Position numbers and translations under genes: made by a program. Below, in pieces: positions 46,850 through 58,506 of a DNA stretch of 64,000 bases. The notes beneath the pieces are model-generated. The model had not been told where the DNA came from and searched no databases. It saw nothing but the letters and a program-made list of their open reading frames with translations. Positions within the stretch are counted from its first letter, which is position 1. Every line of letters begins with the position of its first letter. Origin of the DNA: Ailurus styani (taxonomy: Eukaryota > Chordata > Mammalia > Carnivora > Ailuridae); NCBI GenBank assembly GCA_002007465.1, contig LNAC01000163.1:1206592-1270591 (forward strand), in the 5' to 3' direction.

Positions 46850-47501
46850 AAAACTAGACGTTCTGTAAATACTTTTGTAACTTACATTTTCCATTTAACA
46901 GTATATCTTGAGCACTTAAATACGTCATTAAATATTATTATTAAACGTGATTTTAGTAATTGTACTTCATTCAACTATTTATGGGAAGACATTGAGTTTG
47001 TTTTGAATATTTCAATATTGCAAATCATGCCTCAACAAGGATTCCTGTATGTAAATACTTTGGTGGATCTCTTTAGATGTTCTCAGAATATATTCTCTGG
47101 CATATCGCAACACTTCCCTCCAAAGTGGTCATAATTGTATACTAGCCCAAAGTACGCATTACCATTTTTCAAAACATGCACATTTTTTTAAGATGTAGAA
47201 AATTTATTAATATTTTTAAAAAGTACAGCAGATTTCATTAAAAGCTACAGCTCTAAGTTCAAGAGCAGAAAATGTCTTTAGCTTTTATTTTTATTTTTTT
47301 ATTTTATTTTTTCAGTGTTCCTCTGGGAGCACATTTGAAAATTTAAAGCTGTTAACATGCTTCTGTTTATTTTACTTTGGCTGTTCTTGGAGTTGAATAT
47401 TTTCCACATATTTTATTGGCTAGTTTCCTTCTTGTGAATTATTTGCTCATGTTCTTGACCTATTTCTCTATTAGGGCATTTGTATTTCTTGTATTGATTT
47501 C
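46850..47501. other. AT-rich single-copy DNA
   Basis: A 97-codon frame at 46841-47134 has no domain. T-rich runs at 47281-47312. Confidence 0.4.
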
Positions 47502-47516
47502 TATCACTGTTTTTTT

Positions 47517-47708
47517 TTTTTTTAAAGATTTTATTTATTTATTTGACAGAGAGATTACAAGTAGGCAGAGAGGCAGGCAGAGAGAAGAGAGGAGGAAGCA
47601 GGCTCCCTGTCGAGCAGAGAGCCCGATGCGGGCTTCGATCCCAGGACCCTGAGATCATGACCTGAGCCGAAGGCAGAGGCTTTAACCCACTGAGCCGCCC
47701 AGGCGCCC
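47517..47708 (-). mobile_element. Can-SINE, mustelid-type, antisense
   Basis: Reverse head gagccgcccaggcgccc; gtaggcagagaggcaggcag. Duplication tatcactgtttttt at 47502-47515 and 47709-47722, merged on the left with the poly-T. Confidence 0.95.
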
Positions 47709-47973
47709 TATCACTGTTTTTTATATTAAAGATAATAAACTCTTACAAAATGTCCGAGATACTTAATGCCAGTTTGACACATGACCTCCAGTAGGCATAT
47801 ATATTTACTGTTTAGTTATTTTTAGTAAAATCTCATTATAATATTCTTTCCTTTGATTTTATATTTGGAGAATGCTTTCCTACCCTAAAATTAGAAACAT
47901 ATTCAACATTATTTTCTTATATTTTTCTGTGCTTTCATTTTTTTCTCTTAACTATTCACACTGACTTTATTCT

Positions 47974-48205
47974 TTTTTTTTTCTTTTTTTTTTTTTTTTA
48001 AAGATTTTTTTTATTTATTCATTTGACACAGAGAGAGAGATTACAAGTAGGCAGAGAGGCAGGCAGAGAGAGAGGAGAGAGGAGAGAGGAGGAAGCAGGC
48101 TCCCTGCTGAGCAGAGAGACCGATGTGGGCCTCGATCCCAGGACCCTGGGATCATGACCTGAGCCGAAAGCAGCGGCTTTAACCCACTGAGCCACCCAGG
48201 CGCCC
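47974..48205 (-). mobile_element. Can-SINE, mustelid-type, antisense
   Basis: Long poly-T (with one C) at 47974-47999, reverse head gagccacccaggcgccc. Perfect 18-base duplication tcacactgactttattct at 47956-47973 and 48206-48223. Confidence 0.96.
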
Positions 48206-48535
48206 TCACACTGACTTTATTCTGATATTGAATCTGAGATAGAGAACTAACTTAACCTTAATTCCAAAATGTTTATCAGTTGTTCAAATAATACCTGTTT
48301 AATAATCCCACTGATTTGAAAAGCTAGTGATTCATCCATTCAGATGTAGTTGGGTGCCTATTATGCTTACTTTTCTGTCTTCCAAAACATTTTTTATGTA
48401 TTCTGTGGTCTGTACCTAGGTTCATTTGGAGCTATTGACCTATTTGATTATCCTCAGGCCGATACCATACTTTTTAAATCCTTGTAGCTTTGAAGGTCAC
48501 TTAAAGAATTTCTCTGCAACTATTCTTATTGTAAG

Positions 48536-48585
48536 AACTGACTTTAATTCTGGTCTTTAATTAATAACTGACTTTAATTCTGGTC
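48536..48585. repeat. Short tandem duplication, 30-base period
   Basis: aactgactttaattctggtc occurs at 48536-48555 and again at 48566-48585, exactly, with tttaattaat between the copies. Confidence 0.9.
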
Positions 48586-48753
48586 AAACACCTGTTGAGA
48601 ATGTCTTTTTTTTTTTTTCCAATTCCCACATAGATAGGTTTGAGTTTGCATGGGGGGTATATTAACGTATACTAATTTTAAATTTTAACACATTTTGATC
48701 AAAGAATATGACTTTTCATTTCCTGGTTTGGAGAATTAGTTGATGCTTTTTAT

Positions 48754-48968
48754 TTTATTTTTTTTTTAAAGATTTTATTTATTTATTTGACAGAGAGAGA
48801 GAGATCACAAGTAGGCAGAGAGGCAGGCAGAGAGGGGGGGGGGNGAGAGAGGAGGAAGCAGGCTCCCTGCCGAGCAGAGAGCCCGATGTGGGCCTCGATC
48901 CCAGGACCCTGAGATCATGACCTGAGCCGAAGGCAGAGGCTTTAAACCGCTGAGCCACCCAGGCGCCC
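48754..48968 (-). mobile_element. Can-SINE, mustelid-type, antisense, with an N in a G-run
   Basis: Reverse head gagccacccaggcgcc. Perfect 17-base duplication tagttgatgctttttat at 48737-48753 and 48969-48985. At 48844 a single N follows a run of 11 G, probably an unresolved homopolymer in the assembly. Confidence 0.95.
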
Positions 48969-48985
48969 TAGTTGATGCTTTTTAT

Positions 48986-49754
48986 AGCTGAATGTAAGGA
49001 AAGGTTTTCACATGTTCTATGGAATTTTAAGAAGGAAATATATTCTCTGTGATACACGAAGTTTGCTAGTTGTCTATTAAATTAGAAATGCTTTTCTTTA
49101 GTAATTTTCAAATAACTAGTTTGTTTAAGTCATTCCATTTTCTTCAACAAATAATTATTTGAACTCTGCAAGGCACTGGGTAAAAAGTGAGCAGAAAGCT
49201 GCATGGTTCAAATCTTCAAATATGAGAGTTAGATATGTTGATGTTTATCTGAATGATTTACATATTCCAATTTGAACTTTGTTTCCACTCCTTTCCGCTC
49301 ACTGGCTCTCATTATTGTTAACTCTTTTTCTTCACATCTGCCTTCAGGTAGAGTGTCTCAGTTTTATCCACCCATGATTGATGTGATTTTTTCATATTGT
49401 TCGTCTTGCTTTTTTGGGCAATAATGAATTTTAGTTTATTTTGTTTTTAAATAATGCATTAGTTTTAAATCCTTAATAAAAAATTCCTTATTTCTTCAAT
49501 CTCTGTTTTTATCTAAACATATTTACCATTTATGACTTCCTTTTTTTTTCTTGACCGTAATATTCTTGGATCATACTGGAAACACCAATCATCTGTGTCC
49601 CACAGTGCAAATTTTCAGAAGTATATATTTTGCCTGAGTTTCCAGGATGTTGTTCCCTTTCTTTTGTTCTGCTTTATTCATTCATAAATTTATGAATTTT
49701 TCTCTTTAGTCTCTTCAATTTTTCTCTTTGCTCATCTTCAAACTAGATAAGGTT
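48986..49754. other. AT-rich single-copy DNA
   Basis: No gene or nameable repeat. Confidence 0.4.
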
Positions 49755-49767
49755 AAATTTTATTCTT

Positions 49768-49962
49768 TTTTTTTTTAAAGATTTTATTTATTTATTTGAC
49801 AGAGAGAGATATTACAAGTAGGCAGAGAGGCAGGCAGAGAGAGAGGAGGAAGCAGACTCCCTACTGAGCAGGGAGCCCGATGCGGGCCTCGATCCCAGGA
49901 CCCCGAGATCATGACCCGAGCCGAAGGCAGAGGCTTTAACCCACTGAGCCACCCAGGCGCCC
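49768..49962 (-). mobile_element. Can-SINE, mustelid-type, antisense
   Basis: Reverse head gagccacccaggcgccc. Perfect 13-base duplication aaattttattctt at 49755-49767 and 49963-49975. Confidence 0.96.
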
Positions 49963-50146
49963 AAATTTTATTCTTGTCATTAGAGAAAGTTTGCATTTTG
50001 CCTTCAGCTTTAATCACTTTATTATTTACATGACAGTTGAGTTTATTCTCAAAATCTACAGCTGGAAGACAGAAAGCAATATTCAACCCAATTTCCTAGA
50101 AAATATATACTTATCAAGTTACCTGATTTTTTTTGTTTTTGTGATG

Positions 50147-50330
50147 TAAGAGTTCTTGGTTATTTAGATATTAACTCCTTATCAGATATATAATATGTAA
50201 ATATTTTCTCCCGTTTTGTAGGTTGTTTTTTCACTCTGTTCATGTGTCCTCTGATGCACAGAAGTTTTTAAGTTTGATGTAGTCTCATTTATCTATTTTT
50301 GCTTTTGTTACCAGTGGTGACATTTTTAAT
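50147..50330 (-). mobile_element. Old L1 ORF2 fragment, antisense
   Basis: Reverse ORF2 C-terminal text: ttcttggttatttagatatt, aactccttatcagatatata, tgatgcacagaagtttttaa, tctatttttgcttttgttac. No 3' tail; a truncated old piece. Confidence 0.75.
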
Positions 50331-50589
50331 AGTATCCCCAGACACTTAGTCAACAACAAACCGTATAATTTTCAAATGGCCAGAAGCTTAATTTGTTTGT
50401 TTACAAAGTATGTTAGTAGAGATACAAATCCTAGAGGGTCATTATGAAGGGTTGTTATCTAAGCACTCTGTGTGAAGTTTCCAGATTTTCTTAATTCCCA
50501 ACACCCTTAGTGTCTTGTGAAAAAATGTCGCCCCTGCGTCTAAAGAAACACTGGACATTTCTGTTTATTAAGTCGTTTGGTACTAATAG
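50331..50589. other. Short single-copy stretch
   Basis: Nothing recognised. Confidence 0.35.
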
Positions 50590-50805
50590 GCCCTAGAGCA
50601 AGTCTCCTAGCAAGATGGCATCTTATATACTAAAGCAACCACAGGAGGCAGGAGGGACATCCCATAACCTTTGTTCTATTCTATTAGTTAGAAGCAAGTC
50701 ACAGATCCCACCCGCACTCAAGGGGCAGGGATCACACAAGCACATGAACAGGAAAAGTTGGGGGTCATGGAGGCTACCTTAAAGTCTGTCCACCACAGTA
50801 GTTAA
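50590..50805 (-). mobile_element. Old LTR fragment (MLT1-like), antisense
   Basis: gggacatcccataacctttg, ttctattctattagttagaa, gcaagtcacagatcccaccc and gtctgtccaccacagt follow the reverse of an old LTR 5' part. Subfamily uncertain. Confidence 0.55.
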
Positions 50806-51235
50806 TATGAAAATAAGTATATGTTTAATCAGCATTAATATTTGATATTCAGTGATATAAGTGTGCCAAAAAAAACTTGAAGAAAAGTTAATTATCCAAA
50901 ACATGTCTACTCTCTTAATGAGAATTAGTTGTTACTGCATTTATTTAAATGTCGATTTTGACAAAAACATAACAGCACCTCACAGGCAATTTCAGAAGAC
51001 TGAAAGTATTTTAGCAATAATTTGATCCTACATCAACACTCAGCAGTGAGGAACGTGACTGTCTTCGTGGAAGCATCATTTTATCTTTATTTAATGGCAT
51101 GTCATAAGTATATTACCTGTTGGAAGGTGTTAAGGTGTAAATGGGCAAATCATACCAAGCAAGGAATGATCTGATACAGACTGTACAGCTTTATGAAAGG
51201 GTACTGTGGTATGGTTTCTGAAAGTTCCCATATTT

Positions 51236-51320
51236 TTTTATTCGGCAAATATTTATTGTTCATTTACTATATGCCATATACCGTACTAGTTATTAAAGAC
51301 ACAAAGAGAATAGGTGGGTA
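51236..51320 (-). mobile_element. L2 LINE 3' end, antisense
   Basis: ggcaaatatttattgttcat, ttactatatgccatataccg, tactagttattaaagacac follow the reverse of the L2 3' end. A probable further piece of the same kind lies at 51815-52095. Confidence 0.65.
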
Positions 51321-51814
51321 GTTACAATAGATCAGTCTTTGTATTAGTTTCTAAATATTTCCCTAGGAACTTATCCCAGTCTGACTTACTTAAGGTCCAG
51401 ATTTCTTACAAATTACATTTTTATTAATGGTTTGGCAAGATCTTCATTACTCTTTAATCAGCCACATTTATTTTCTTTCCTCTTCATATTGATGAGGAAT
51501 GGGCTCATTATTGCCTTCATTTTAGAGTCATTAATTTTACACTCTTCATTTCTTGGAATAATAGAATAGAATGATAGAAAGGAACTTCGAATGTCATTTT
51601 TATATAAAAATCCATCTGATCCTGGAATCTCGTATACAACATCTCGGCCAACAGTATGTCCAGTTCATTTCAAGTACATTCCGTGATGGGCAACTCCCTC
51701 CCTCCAAAGACAACCTATTCAGTGTAGGTGCCCAGCCAATGTTTTTTAAAGTACTCCCATCATTTGGGTATTATTGGAGGTGCTGGTTACACAACATGGG
51801 AGTCAAACACTCAT
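51321..51814. other. Single-copy DNA between two L2-like pieces
   Basis: An 87-codon frame at 51571-51834 has no known domain. Nothing else recognised. Confidence 0.4.
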
Positions 51815-52095
51815 GGCCCTCGCCCCTGAGGTGAAGACAGACAATAAGCAAGAAAGGAATTAATGAATACATACTGAAAAGTAATAATGGGTTCAAATGG
51901 GAGGGAACACGATGCTGTGATAGAGAATAGCAGAGGATAGAGAGGGACTTTCTTGGAAAATAACAGTGAAGTCAAGATCTTAGGGATAACTGCGTTGGGA
52001 GTGAGGTGGCCTGAAATGTCCAGGTATGCTTAAGGAGCTGAAACACAACCAGTGTGGCTGGCCTGGCCGACAAGGAAGGAGAGTGGCATCCGGAA
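51815..52095 (-). mobile_element. L2-like fragment, antisense
   Basis: gaagacagacaataagcaag, aatgggttcaaatgggaggg and gtgtggctggcctggc are in the order expected for reverse L2, highly diverged. Confidence 0.45.
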
Positions 52096-52482
52096 GGCTA
52101 AAGAAGAAAGTTCTCATTTTAAATGGAGATCAGTCTCCCTTTCATTCCTACTCATTAGTCCCAGGTTAGTCTCGCCTCATTGTTCTAGCTTCTGTAAAGA
52201 TCACCCCCCTTAACCCTGGCGTCCCAAACTCTCCTCATTTTGTGCTCTCTCACACCCTTCTCTGCACCACGGCAAATCGCCTCTGGTCTGTGACTCTCTG
52301 CTGCCCTCTTTTGGCCATAATCAGTGTGAGCCGAGGATGAGCCCTCTGTTGCCACACATCCCCCCTGTACACAGCAGGCAGAAAAGCTCCATCCTGAAAC
52401 AGAGCACCTCCCCTGAGTACAGGTACATAGCATTTCCTCAGACAGAACGTACAGAACCCACAGGATAAACACAGCCCACCAT
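52096..52482. other. Single-copy DNA, nothing recognised
   Basis: A 127-codon minus-strand frame (52185-52568) runs out of the neighbouring TG repeat and has no domain. Confidence 0.4.
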
Positions 52483-52550
52483 TGTGTGTGTGTGTGTGTG
52501 TGTGTCTGTGTGTCTGTGTGTCTGTGTGTCTGTGTGTCTGTGTCTGTGTA
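52483..52550. repeat. (TG)n/(TGTC)n compound microsatellite
   Basis: About 11 TG units, then repeated tgtgtgtc blocks of 8 bases, then tgtctgtgtag. Confidence 0.96.
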
Positions 52551-53245
52551 GGTAACTATTTCACTCACCTAGCTAAGTTTCTGGAAATACAGTAGGTCAG
52601 GAATTTCTTGTCCTTTAAAGAATATGGGCTAATGGGGGATCTAGCTATATAAACTGGCAGTAGTATACTTTAGCCAGTGCTATGATCAGGAAATTATATA
52701 ATGCTATAGGAGCATTTAAAAGGAGGACTATAACTATGATTTGGTAACAAAAGAGGCTTCAGGTCTCAAACTGTGATCTGAAAATGGGGGTGAAGACTGT
52801 TTCACATAGAACAAAGTTTAGCACATAGAACCCAATATGCTTGGCCACTGCAGAAAATTGGGTCACTCAAGTCAGACCTTGTCATCTCGATTCAGATCTT
52901 GGGTCACTGACCTCTGCTTCAAGATCTACTCATCCATCAAAAACTAGGGGCATATGTTGGTCTAAGATGACTTCTAAGAAACCTAACAGTTGAGCCCACC
53001 TGCCTCAAATCTGTGCTGTCTTTCTGAGCACCCAAGGAAAGCCTTCTTATTTGCTGTCTTTAACCATATCACCAGCCCATAATACTCTGTGCTGCTTTCC
53101 CCTAACACAGCCACCATTGCCCCTCTCTGTCCCAAAATTTTCCACTGTGCCTCTAGAATCCTCAGTTGAGTTATAAAATCCCTCTATATCCGCAGGCTTT
53201 TCACCATTTCCTTCCTCCCTCTCACGCCCTAAGTTAAACTCGTTT
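52551..53245. other. Single-copy DNA, nothing recognised
   Basis: No gene recognised. Confidence 0.4.
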
Positions 53246-53573
53246 CAGCCGTTTCAGGCTGCTAGAGTACTACAGACTGGATGGCTCATAAACAACAGAA
53301 ATCTGTTTCTCACCGTTTCGGAGGCTAAAATCCAAGATCAAAGTGTTGGCAATTCTTCTGCAAGGACCTACTTCCTGTTTCATAGATGGTGTCTTGCTGT
53401 GTGTTAGCAGAAGCAAGGGGAGCCCTCTGGTGTGTCCTTTATACTGGCCCTGATGGCACTCATGAGGTTGGAGCTTCAATCACAATCCGAAGGCCTCACC
53501 TCCTAACAGTCACACTGGGGGTTAGGTTGCAGCATTTGAATTCCAGGGAACACAAACATTCAGTCTGTAGCAC
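53246..53573 (-). mobile_element. MLT1-like LTR, antisense, nearly full length
   Basis: Reverse MLT1 text in order: gtttcaggctgctagagtac, tggctcataaacaacagaaa, cctgtttcatagatggtgtc, gcctcacctcctaacagtca, ctgggggttaggttgcagca, acacaaacattcagtctgta. About 330 bases, no internal region. Confidence 0.85.
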
Positions 53574-54239
53574 TCCTCTCAAAATCTTGTTTTTCCTGCA
53601 ACCTTCGCAAAGGAAGGCTTCTCATTATCTCCCATCCCAAACTCTGTTCTTACCACTATGAAGGATGTGGCATCTTGTCACCTAGTCACACTCTCCCCTC
53701 CTAGTCACCATCAGTCACATCATCTACTGTCACCTGCTGATCATTAAAGACCTAAGCCATAACTGTCCTCATCCCCCCCTCTACCCTTGCCCTGGGGAGC
53801 TTCAGGATCCACATCGATGATGGAAGCTGCCATTGTCCATCACTTGAATGTGGTTTCCCTCTTCCTCTCTGGAAACTCCATCTCAGTGTCATTTACAGGA
53901 TCTTATTCTCTGAATATCCCTGTAGTAGTAAACCACAGTGTTGTCTCTCTTTTCTGCCCATCCCGCACCTTCTTCCTGGTAAATCTTATTTACAACTACA
54001 CCTCTCATTTGCACCTACATGCTAATAAAGGCCAAATCTTTGCCTCCATCCTAGTATCTCTCTTGAGCTTCAGAAACACATGCCTAACTGTTTAAACAGG
54101 TAGCAACACTCAGTATGTCCACAGATGAATTCATCCCCTTTTTCCCAAATGAGGTGCTTGTCCTCAGAGTGACATGTAAGTATGTAAGCCAGAAATATGG
54201 GTTTCATCTCTTGTTCCCTCTCCAGTTCCTCCGCCCACC
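53574..54239. other. Single-copy or very old L2-like DNA
   Basis: Pyrimidine-rich, possibly an older upstream part of the L2 that follows. Frames of 91-102 codons without domains. Confidence 0.35.
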
Positions 54240-54600
54240 CCACCTCAAGGCCATTTCTATACTTCCCTTCCATTGCCATTTGTCTAATTCCAGGTCACCA
54301 TCGTCACTGAAGTAGATTGTCCTGGATCTCATCCTGCCAGTCCTCTCTTCATACTGCATCCACAGTGATTCTCCACATGTGCTAATCTGATACCATTCCC
54401 CTAATTTAAAAATAAATAAATAAAACACCCCAATAGAACCCTTCTGCCCTCAGGATGAAGTTCAGACTTCCCAACGTAGACTAACCTTCCCTTCTGATCT
54501 GGCTCCTTGTCACCTTGCCAGCCTTGTCTTCCATTCCTCTGGTACTGCACACCCCCAAGTCCCCCCACCACGCTGAGCCGCTGAAACTAAAAAGCTTCTA
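54240..54600 (+). mobile_element. L2 LINE 3' region, sense
   Basis: ccctcaggatgaagttcaga, cttcccttctgatctggctc, ccagccttgtcttccattcc follow L2 in sense order; an A-rich aaataaataaataaaac lies at about 54408-54425. Confidence 0.6.
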
Positions 54601-55582
54601 AGAACAGTGATAACTTTCCTTGCATCTAAGACTAGAAGACTTTCTTATTAATTGTCTGAGGGTGGAGGACAGAGGTTTCTCATGAAACCCATCACAATGA
54701 ACCCCCATATTTGTGAATAAAGATAGCTAGTTACACATAGATTTGGTTTCTACAGAGAATTCTGCTAAGTCCTGAGGGGGCCACTAGAAAAGGGGGAGGG
54801 AACACCATTAACAAGAAAATTTTAGCTCTACCAGGCTCCTTAAATTATGGCAACACTTACACATGATTGGCCCAGAATTTAGGCTGCAGTGAACCATCTC
54901 TAATGACTTAATTCCAAGGCTAATAGAGCCAAGCAACTCCTTGAAGAGCCCCTATGTCCTCTCATTTTTAAATCTCCAGACGCTGGCACATAATCAATGC
55001 CTCACTGTATGCTGATCCCTTGCAGGGATTGCAGCCCTGTTACCTAGATTCTCCAGGACAATTATAATCTCAAATATTCTTCTCTGTAAACTATGGAAAT
55101 GTTAAGTAAATTACAGGTTTTATGAAAGTAATCATGGAGAGGATCAAGTAAGTAAACACTGCAATAAAATTATACATGTTTAAAGACAAAGACCGGAAAC
55201 CAGAAGCCAAGGAACTACTATGATATATCATGAAAATACGCCTGCTAATCTATGTCACACATGTCTAGGTATATAATGTTAAGTGTGTATACAAATAGTT
55301 CAGGTTAAAAGAAGCCACAGTAAGGCAAATTTTTGCAAGAATGTCACTCTCCTGGTTGGCACAACCTGAGTATCTGCATTGAAATGAAGAGCAAGAGGAC
55401 TTGCCACCTTCTTGTTTTCTTTCTTTCCTTTCAGTAATTCTTGGGAATTCATGAATTATTTGAGAAAACAGAAAAATCTGAGTCAATTATGTGAAAACAA
55501 TATACACTTAACATAGAGTTAAGTCCATTATAGCAACTTATAACCACTTTGACCATTGTTTTGATAGACTCTCATAGTCTCA
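54601..55582. other. Single-copy DNA, nothing recognised
   Basis: About 1 kb without gene or nameable repeat. Confidence 0.4.
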
Positions 55583-55930
55583 TTTATTCACTTAATACTG
55601 AGCACGTCCTATGTGTCAGATACTGTTCTAGATACTTGGGATATGAATAAAACAACAGAGGTCACCGGTTTTAAGAAACTTATATTCTAGCCGTAGAGAG
55701 AGAGTATCAATAAATGTGTAAATTAGTATGTGAAGAGATGATAAATTCTATGGGGGAAAAGGGGGTGTAGGGCAAATGGATTGGGAGAGCTAGTGAAGGC
55801 AGTTGGGGGCTTCACAGGAACAGGGTGATCCGGGAGGGCTTTGTTTGGAAGGCAGGATTTGAGCAACCACTTGAAAAGGGTGAAAGAGAGAACATGTTTC
55901 CAGGTGGAGGGGCCAGCAGGACTGAATGAT
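55583..55930 (-). mobile_element. L2 LINE 3' region, antisense
   Basis: catttattcacttaatactg, cctatgtgtcagatactgtt, ctagatacttgggatatg, aacttatattctagccgtag, then ggaaggcaggatttgagcaa in reverse L2 order. Confidence 0.75.
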
Positions 55931-55949
55931 GGGAGGATATTTCACAGTG

Positions 55950-56127
55950 TGATTGCACATTTATATTTTGATTATTTCCTTAATCTGCCTCCTTCATTAG
56001 CCTATAATCTGCAAAAGGGCAAAGACCGTATCTATTTTGTTCCATTTCTCTCCAGCATGTCATCCAGGGGCTGGCACAGAGTCGGTGTTCAGAACATATT
56101 TGGTGAATGATTAATAAATGAAGATTA
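55950..56127 (+). mobile_element. L2 LINE 3' end, sense
   Basis: cattagcctataatctgcaa, gggcaaagaccgtatctatt, ccaggggctggcacagagtc and gtgaatgattaataaatgaa follow the L2 3' end. It lies back to back with the antisense L2 just upstream. Confidence 0.75.
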
Positions 56128-56909
56128 ACTTGTACATTTTTCCTTATGAACTGGAAAAATTCTTAACCTGCTTTGACTAAGATGGTGTTGTCTATTCTAG
56201 CCTACTCTGGATCTTGCTCCTTCCTTCACTGTTGGCTGATTCTGGCCTTACCCCATTACTGCCCCAACCTAGTCTGGAATGGGATAATTGATTTCTTGCA
56301 TCAGATACCTATTAATAATTGCAGAAAATCTTCAGCCTCATTCTCAATCTGCTAACTTTAAGTATGAGGATTCTCATAAACCTTCTTATACCTTCTAATA
56401 AATGTCTGCAACCAATTACTTTTCTCCACAGGAATTATTTCTGCTTTCTTTTACATAGCTGAATAAGTCCTTTTCTCTTTATTCTCTGGCTAGCTGCCTA
56501 TGTTCTGCAGAATCAGTATTCTGCTCTCCTCTGTGATGGACAGGGGTTACCCTACTTCTTTTTGGCAGGAAGGGGATCTTCAAATTTGGCTCTGAATTGA
56601 AAATGGGTAACACATTAAGAGATAAGGTCACCACTTTTCTTCCTGTGTAACTTGCTATTAAACATTTTCTTTGCTTGAATTAACTCAGGAATTTTGCTGT
56701 TTAACTATTTGGGGCTCAATACTATAAAATATATAAAGATAAAATAAACTGGTTGAGCTCCACACACTCGTTTGAAAATCTGCACAACTGTGGTTGAGAG
56801 AAAAACAAAGTGACATTTTTGTAGTTCAAATTTGCATGAAGTAAGTTTGAAGATATTTCATTATTTCTTTTACTGTTCAAATAAAAACAAAGAAAATAAA
56901 ACAGAAACA
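56128..56909. other. Single-copy DNA, nothing recognised
   Basis: No gene recognised. Confidence 0.4.
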
Positions 56910-57535
56910 CAAGGAAGTACCCATCAACAGATGAAAGAATGAAGAAATTGTAAGATATATATATGTGTATATATATATATGATATGTACATATATATATA
57001 TGTATGATATACAATAGAATGTTATTCAGCCTTCAAAAAAAGAAAGGAGATCCTGCCATTTGCAGCAACTCGGATGAACGTGAAGGATATTGTGCTAAGT
57101 GAAACAAACCAGACACAAAAAGAAAATAATGGAATGATCTCACTTATGTGTGAAATCTAAAAAAAGCGAAATACATAAAAGCAGAGAATAGAATGGTAGT
57201 AACCAGAGGTGGAGAGGTGGGAGAAATAAGGACATGTTGGTCAAAGGGTACAGAGTTGCAGTTAGATAGGAAGAATACGATCTAGTGTAACCTAGAGATC
57301 TAATGTACCACATATTGAGTATAGTTAATAATGCTATTTGAATACTGGAAATTTGCTAAAAGAGTAGATTTCAGATGCTCTCAGCACCAGAAAAGGGGGA
57401 AAAGTACCTATGTGAGAAGATACATTAATTAGCTTGACTATAGTAATCATTTCAATATGCACATGTTTATCAAATCATGTTGTACACATCCAGCATATAT
57501 AATTTTTATTTATGAAATTAAATACACAAGAGAAA
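56910..57535 (+). mobile_element. L1 LINE 3' end, sense, 5' truncated
   Basis: agtacccatcaacagatgaa, gttattcagccttcaaaaaa, agcaactcggatgaacgtga, ggaatgatctcacttatgtg, ggtagtaaccagaggtggag then the 3'UTR ending near atgttgtacacatccagcat. A TA/TG repeat (56957-57012) has expanded inside the gtatatat stretch normal in L1 ORF2. Confidence 0.85.
56957..57012. repeat. (TA)n/(TATG)n low-complexity repeat within L1
   Basis: Alternating TA with TG and GA interruptions; replaces the short TATAT stretch of the L1. Confidence 0.85.
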
Positions 57536-57602
57536 TCTTTCAATACGATATGTAAAAAGGAATATTTTTCTTAAATGTACCATTTACTCATGACATCTGG
57601 TG

Positions 57603-58019
57603 GGTTTTTTTTAAGATATATATATTTTTTTTTTTAAGATTTTGTTTATTTATTTGACACAGAGAGAGAGATTACAAGTAGGCAGAGAGACAGGGAGAGG
57701 AGGAAGCAGGCTCCCTGCCGAGCAGAGAGCCCGATGCGGGCCTCGATCCCAGGACACTGAGATCATGACCTGAGCCGAAAGCAGAGGCTTTAACCCACTG
57801 AGCCACCCAGGCGCCCTAAGATATATATTTTAAAGATTTTATTTATTTATTTGACACAGAGAGAGAGAGATCACAAGTAGGCAGAGAGGCAGGCAGAGAG
57901 GAGGAAGCAGGCTTCCCACTCAGCGGGGAGCCCGATGCGGGCCTCGATCCCAGAACCCTGAGATCATGACCTGAGCTGAAGGCAGAGGCTGTAACCCACT
58001 GAACCACCCAGGCGCCCCA
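57603..58019 (-). mobile_element. Can-SINE, antisense, split by another SINE in its tail
   Basis: The outer SINE has its duplication acatctggtg at 57593-57602 and 58020-58029. Its body is 57830-58019; the far end of its A-rich tail (seen as gg plus T8) is at 57603-57611. The stretch between is a second SINE. Confidence 0.9.
57628..57816 (-). mobile_element. Can-SINE, antisense, nested in the tail of another SINE
   Basis: Reverse head gagccacccaggcgccc. Duplication taagatatatatattt (57612-57627) and taagatatatattt (57817-57830), made from the tail of the outer SINE, so this copy is younger. Confidence 0.92.
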
Positions 58020-58029
58020 ACATCTGGTG

Positions 58030-58374
58030 TTATAATGGAAATAAAGTTTATAGAACACCTACTATGTTCTAAAATTGAATAATATAATACATGTAAGATG
58101 TATCTCTGTTCATAATAGACACATAATGAATGTAAGATATTTTTATCAACATGAGTTCACCTTTATGTTTCATTTATCCAAGGGCTCAGTACTGAATAAT
58201 CCAGAAATAAACTTTATAGCAGAAGAATCTGATCCCACTTAACAAATTTAATCTAAGAAATATCAGTTAGCCCTCACCCGTGTAATATATAGAAATTCAA
58301 CAACGGTGTCAAATAGAGTTTGTATCAAAGGAGGAGATATTCTACATTGTAATATTTACATTTATCAGTTTAGC
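58030..58374. other. Short single-copy stretch
   Basis: Nothing recognised. Confidence 0.35.
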
Positions 58375-58506
58375 CTATTGATTAAGAATATACTTTCTAG
58401 GGGTGGCCTTCCTGAGTTGAATCTGTTCTGCTGCTTATTAGCCATGTGTCCACAAGCAAGTTATCTCATCTTAAAGCTGTAGCTTTTTCATCAATAAAAT
58501 GAGGCT
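58375..58506 (+). mobile_element. MIR SINE, sense
   Basis: attagccatgtgtccacaag, caagttatctcatcttaaag, tcatcaataaaatgaggcta follow the MIR core. Confidence 0.7.

Noticed and set aside
52185..52568. 127-codon frame beginning with repeated Thr-His-Thr
   Set aside because: The start is the translated TG microsatellite; the rest has no recognisable domain.
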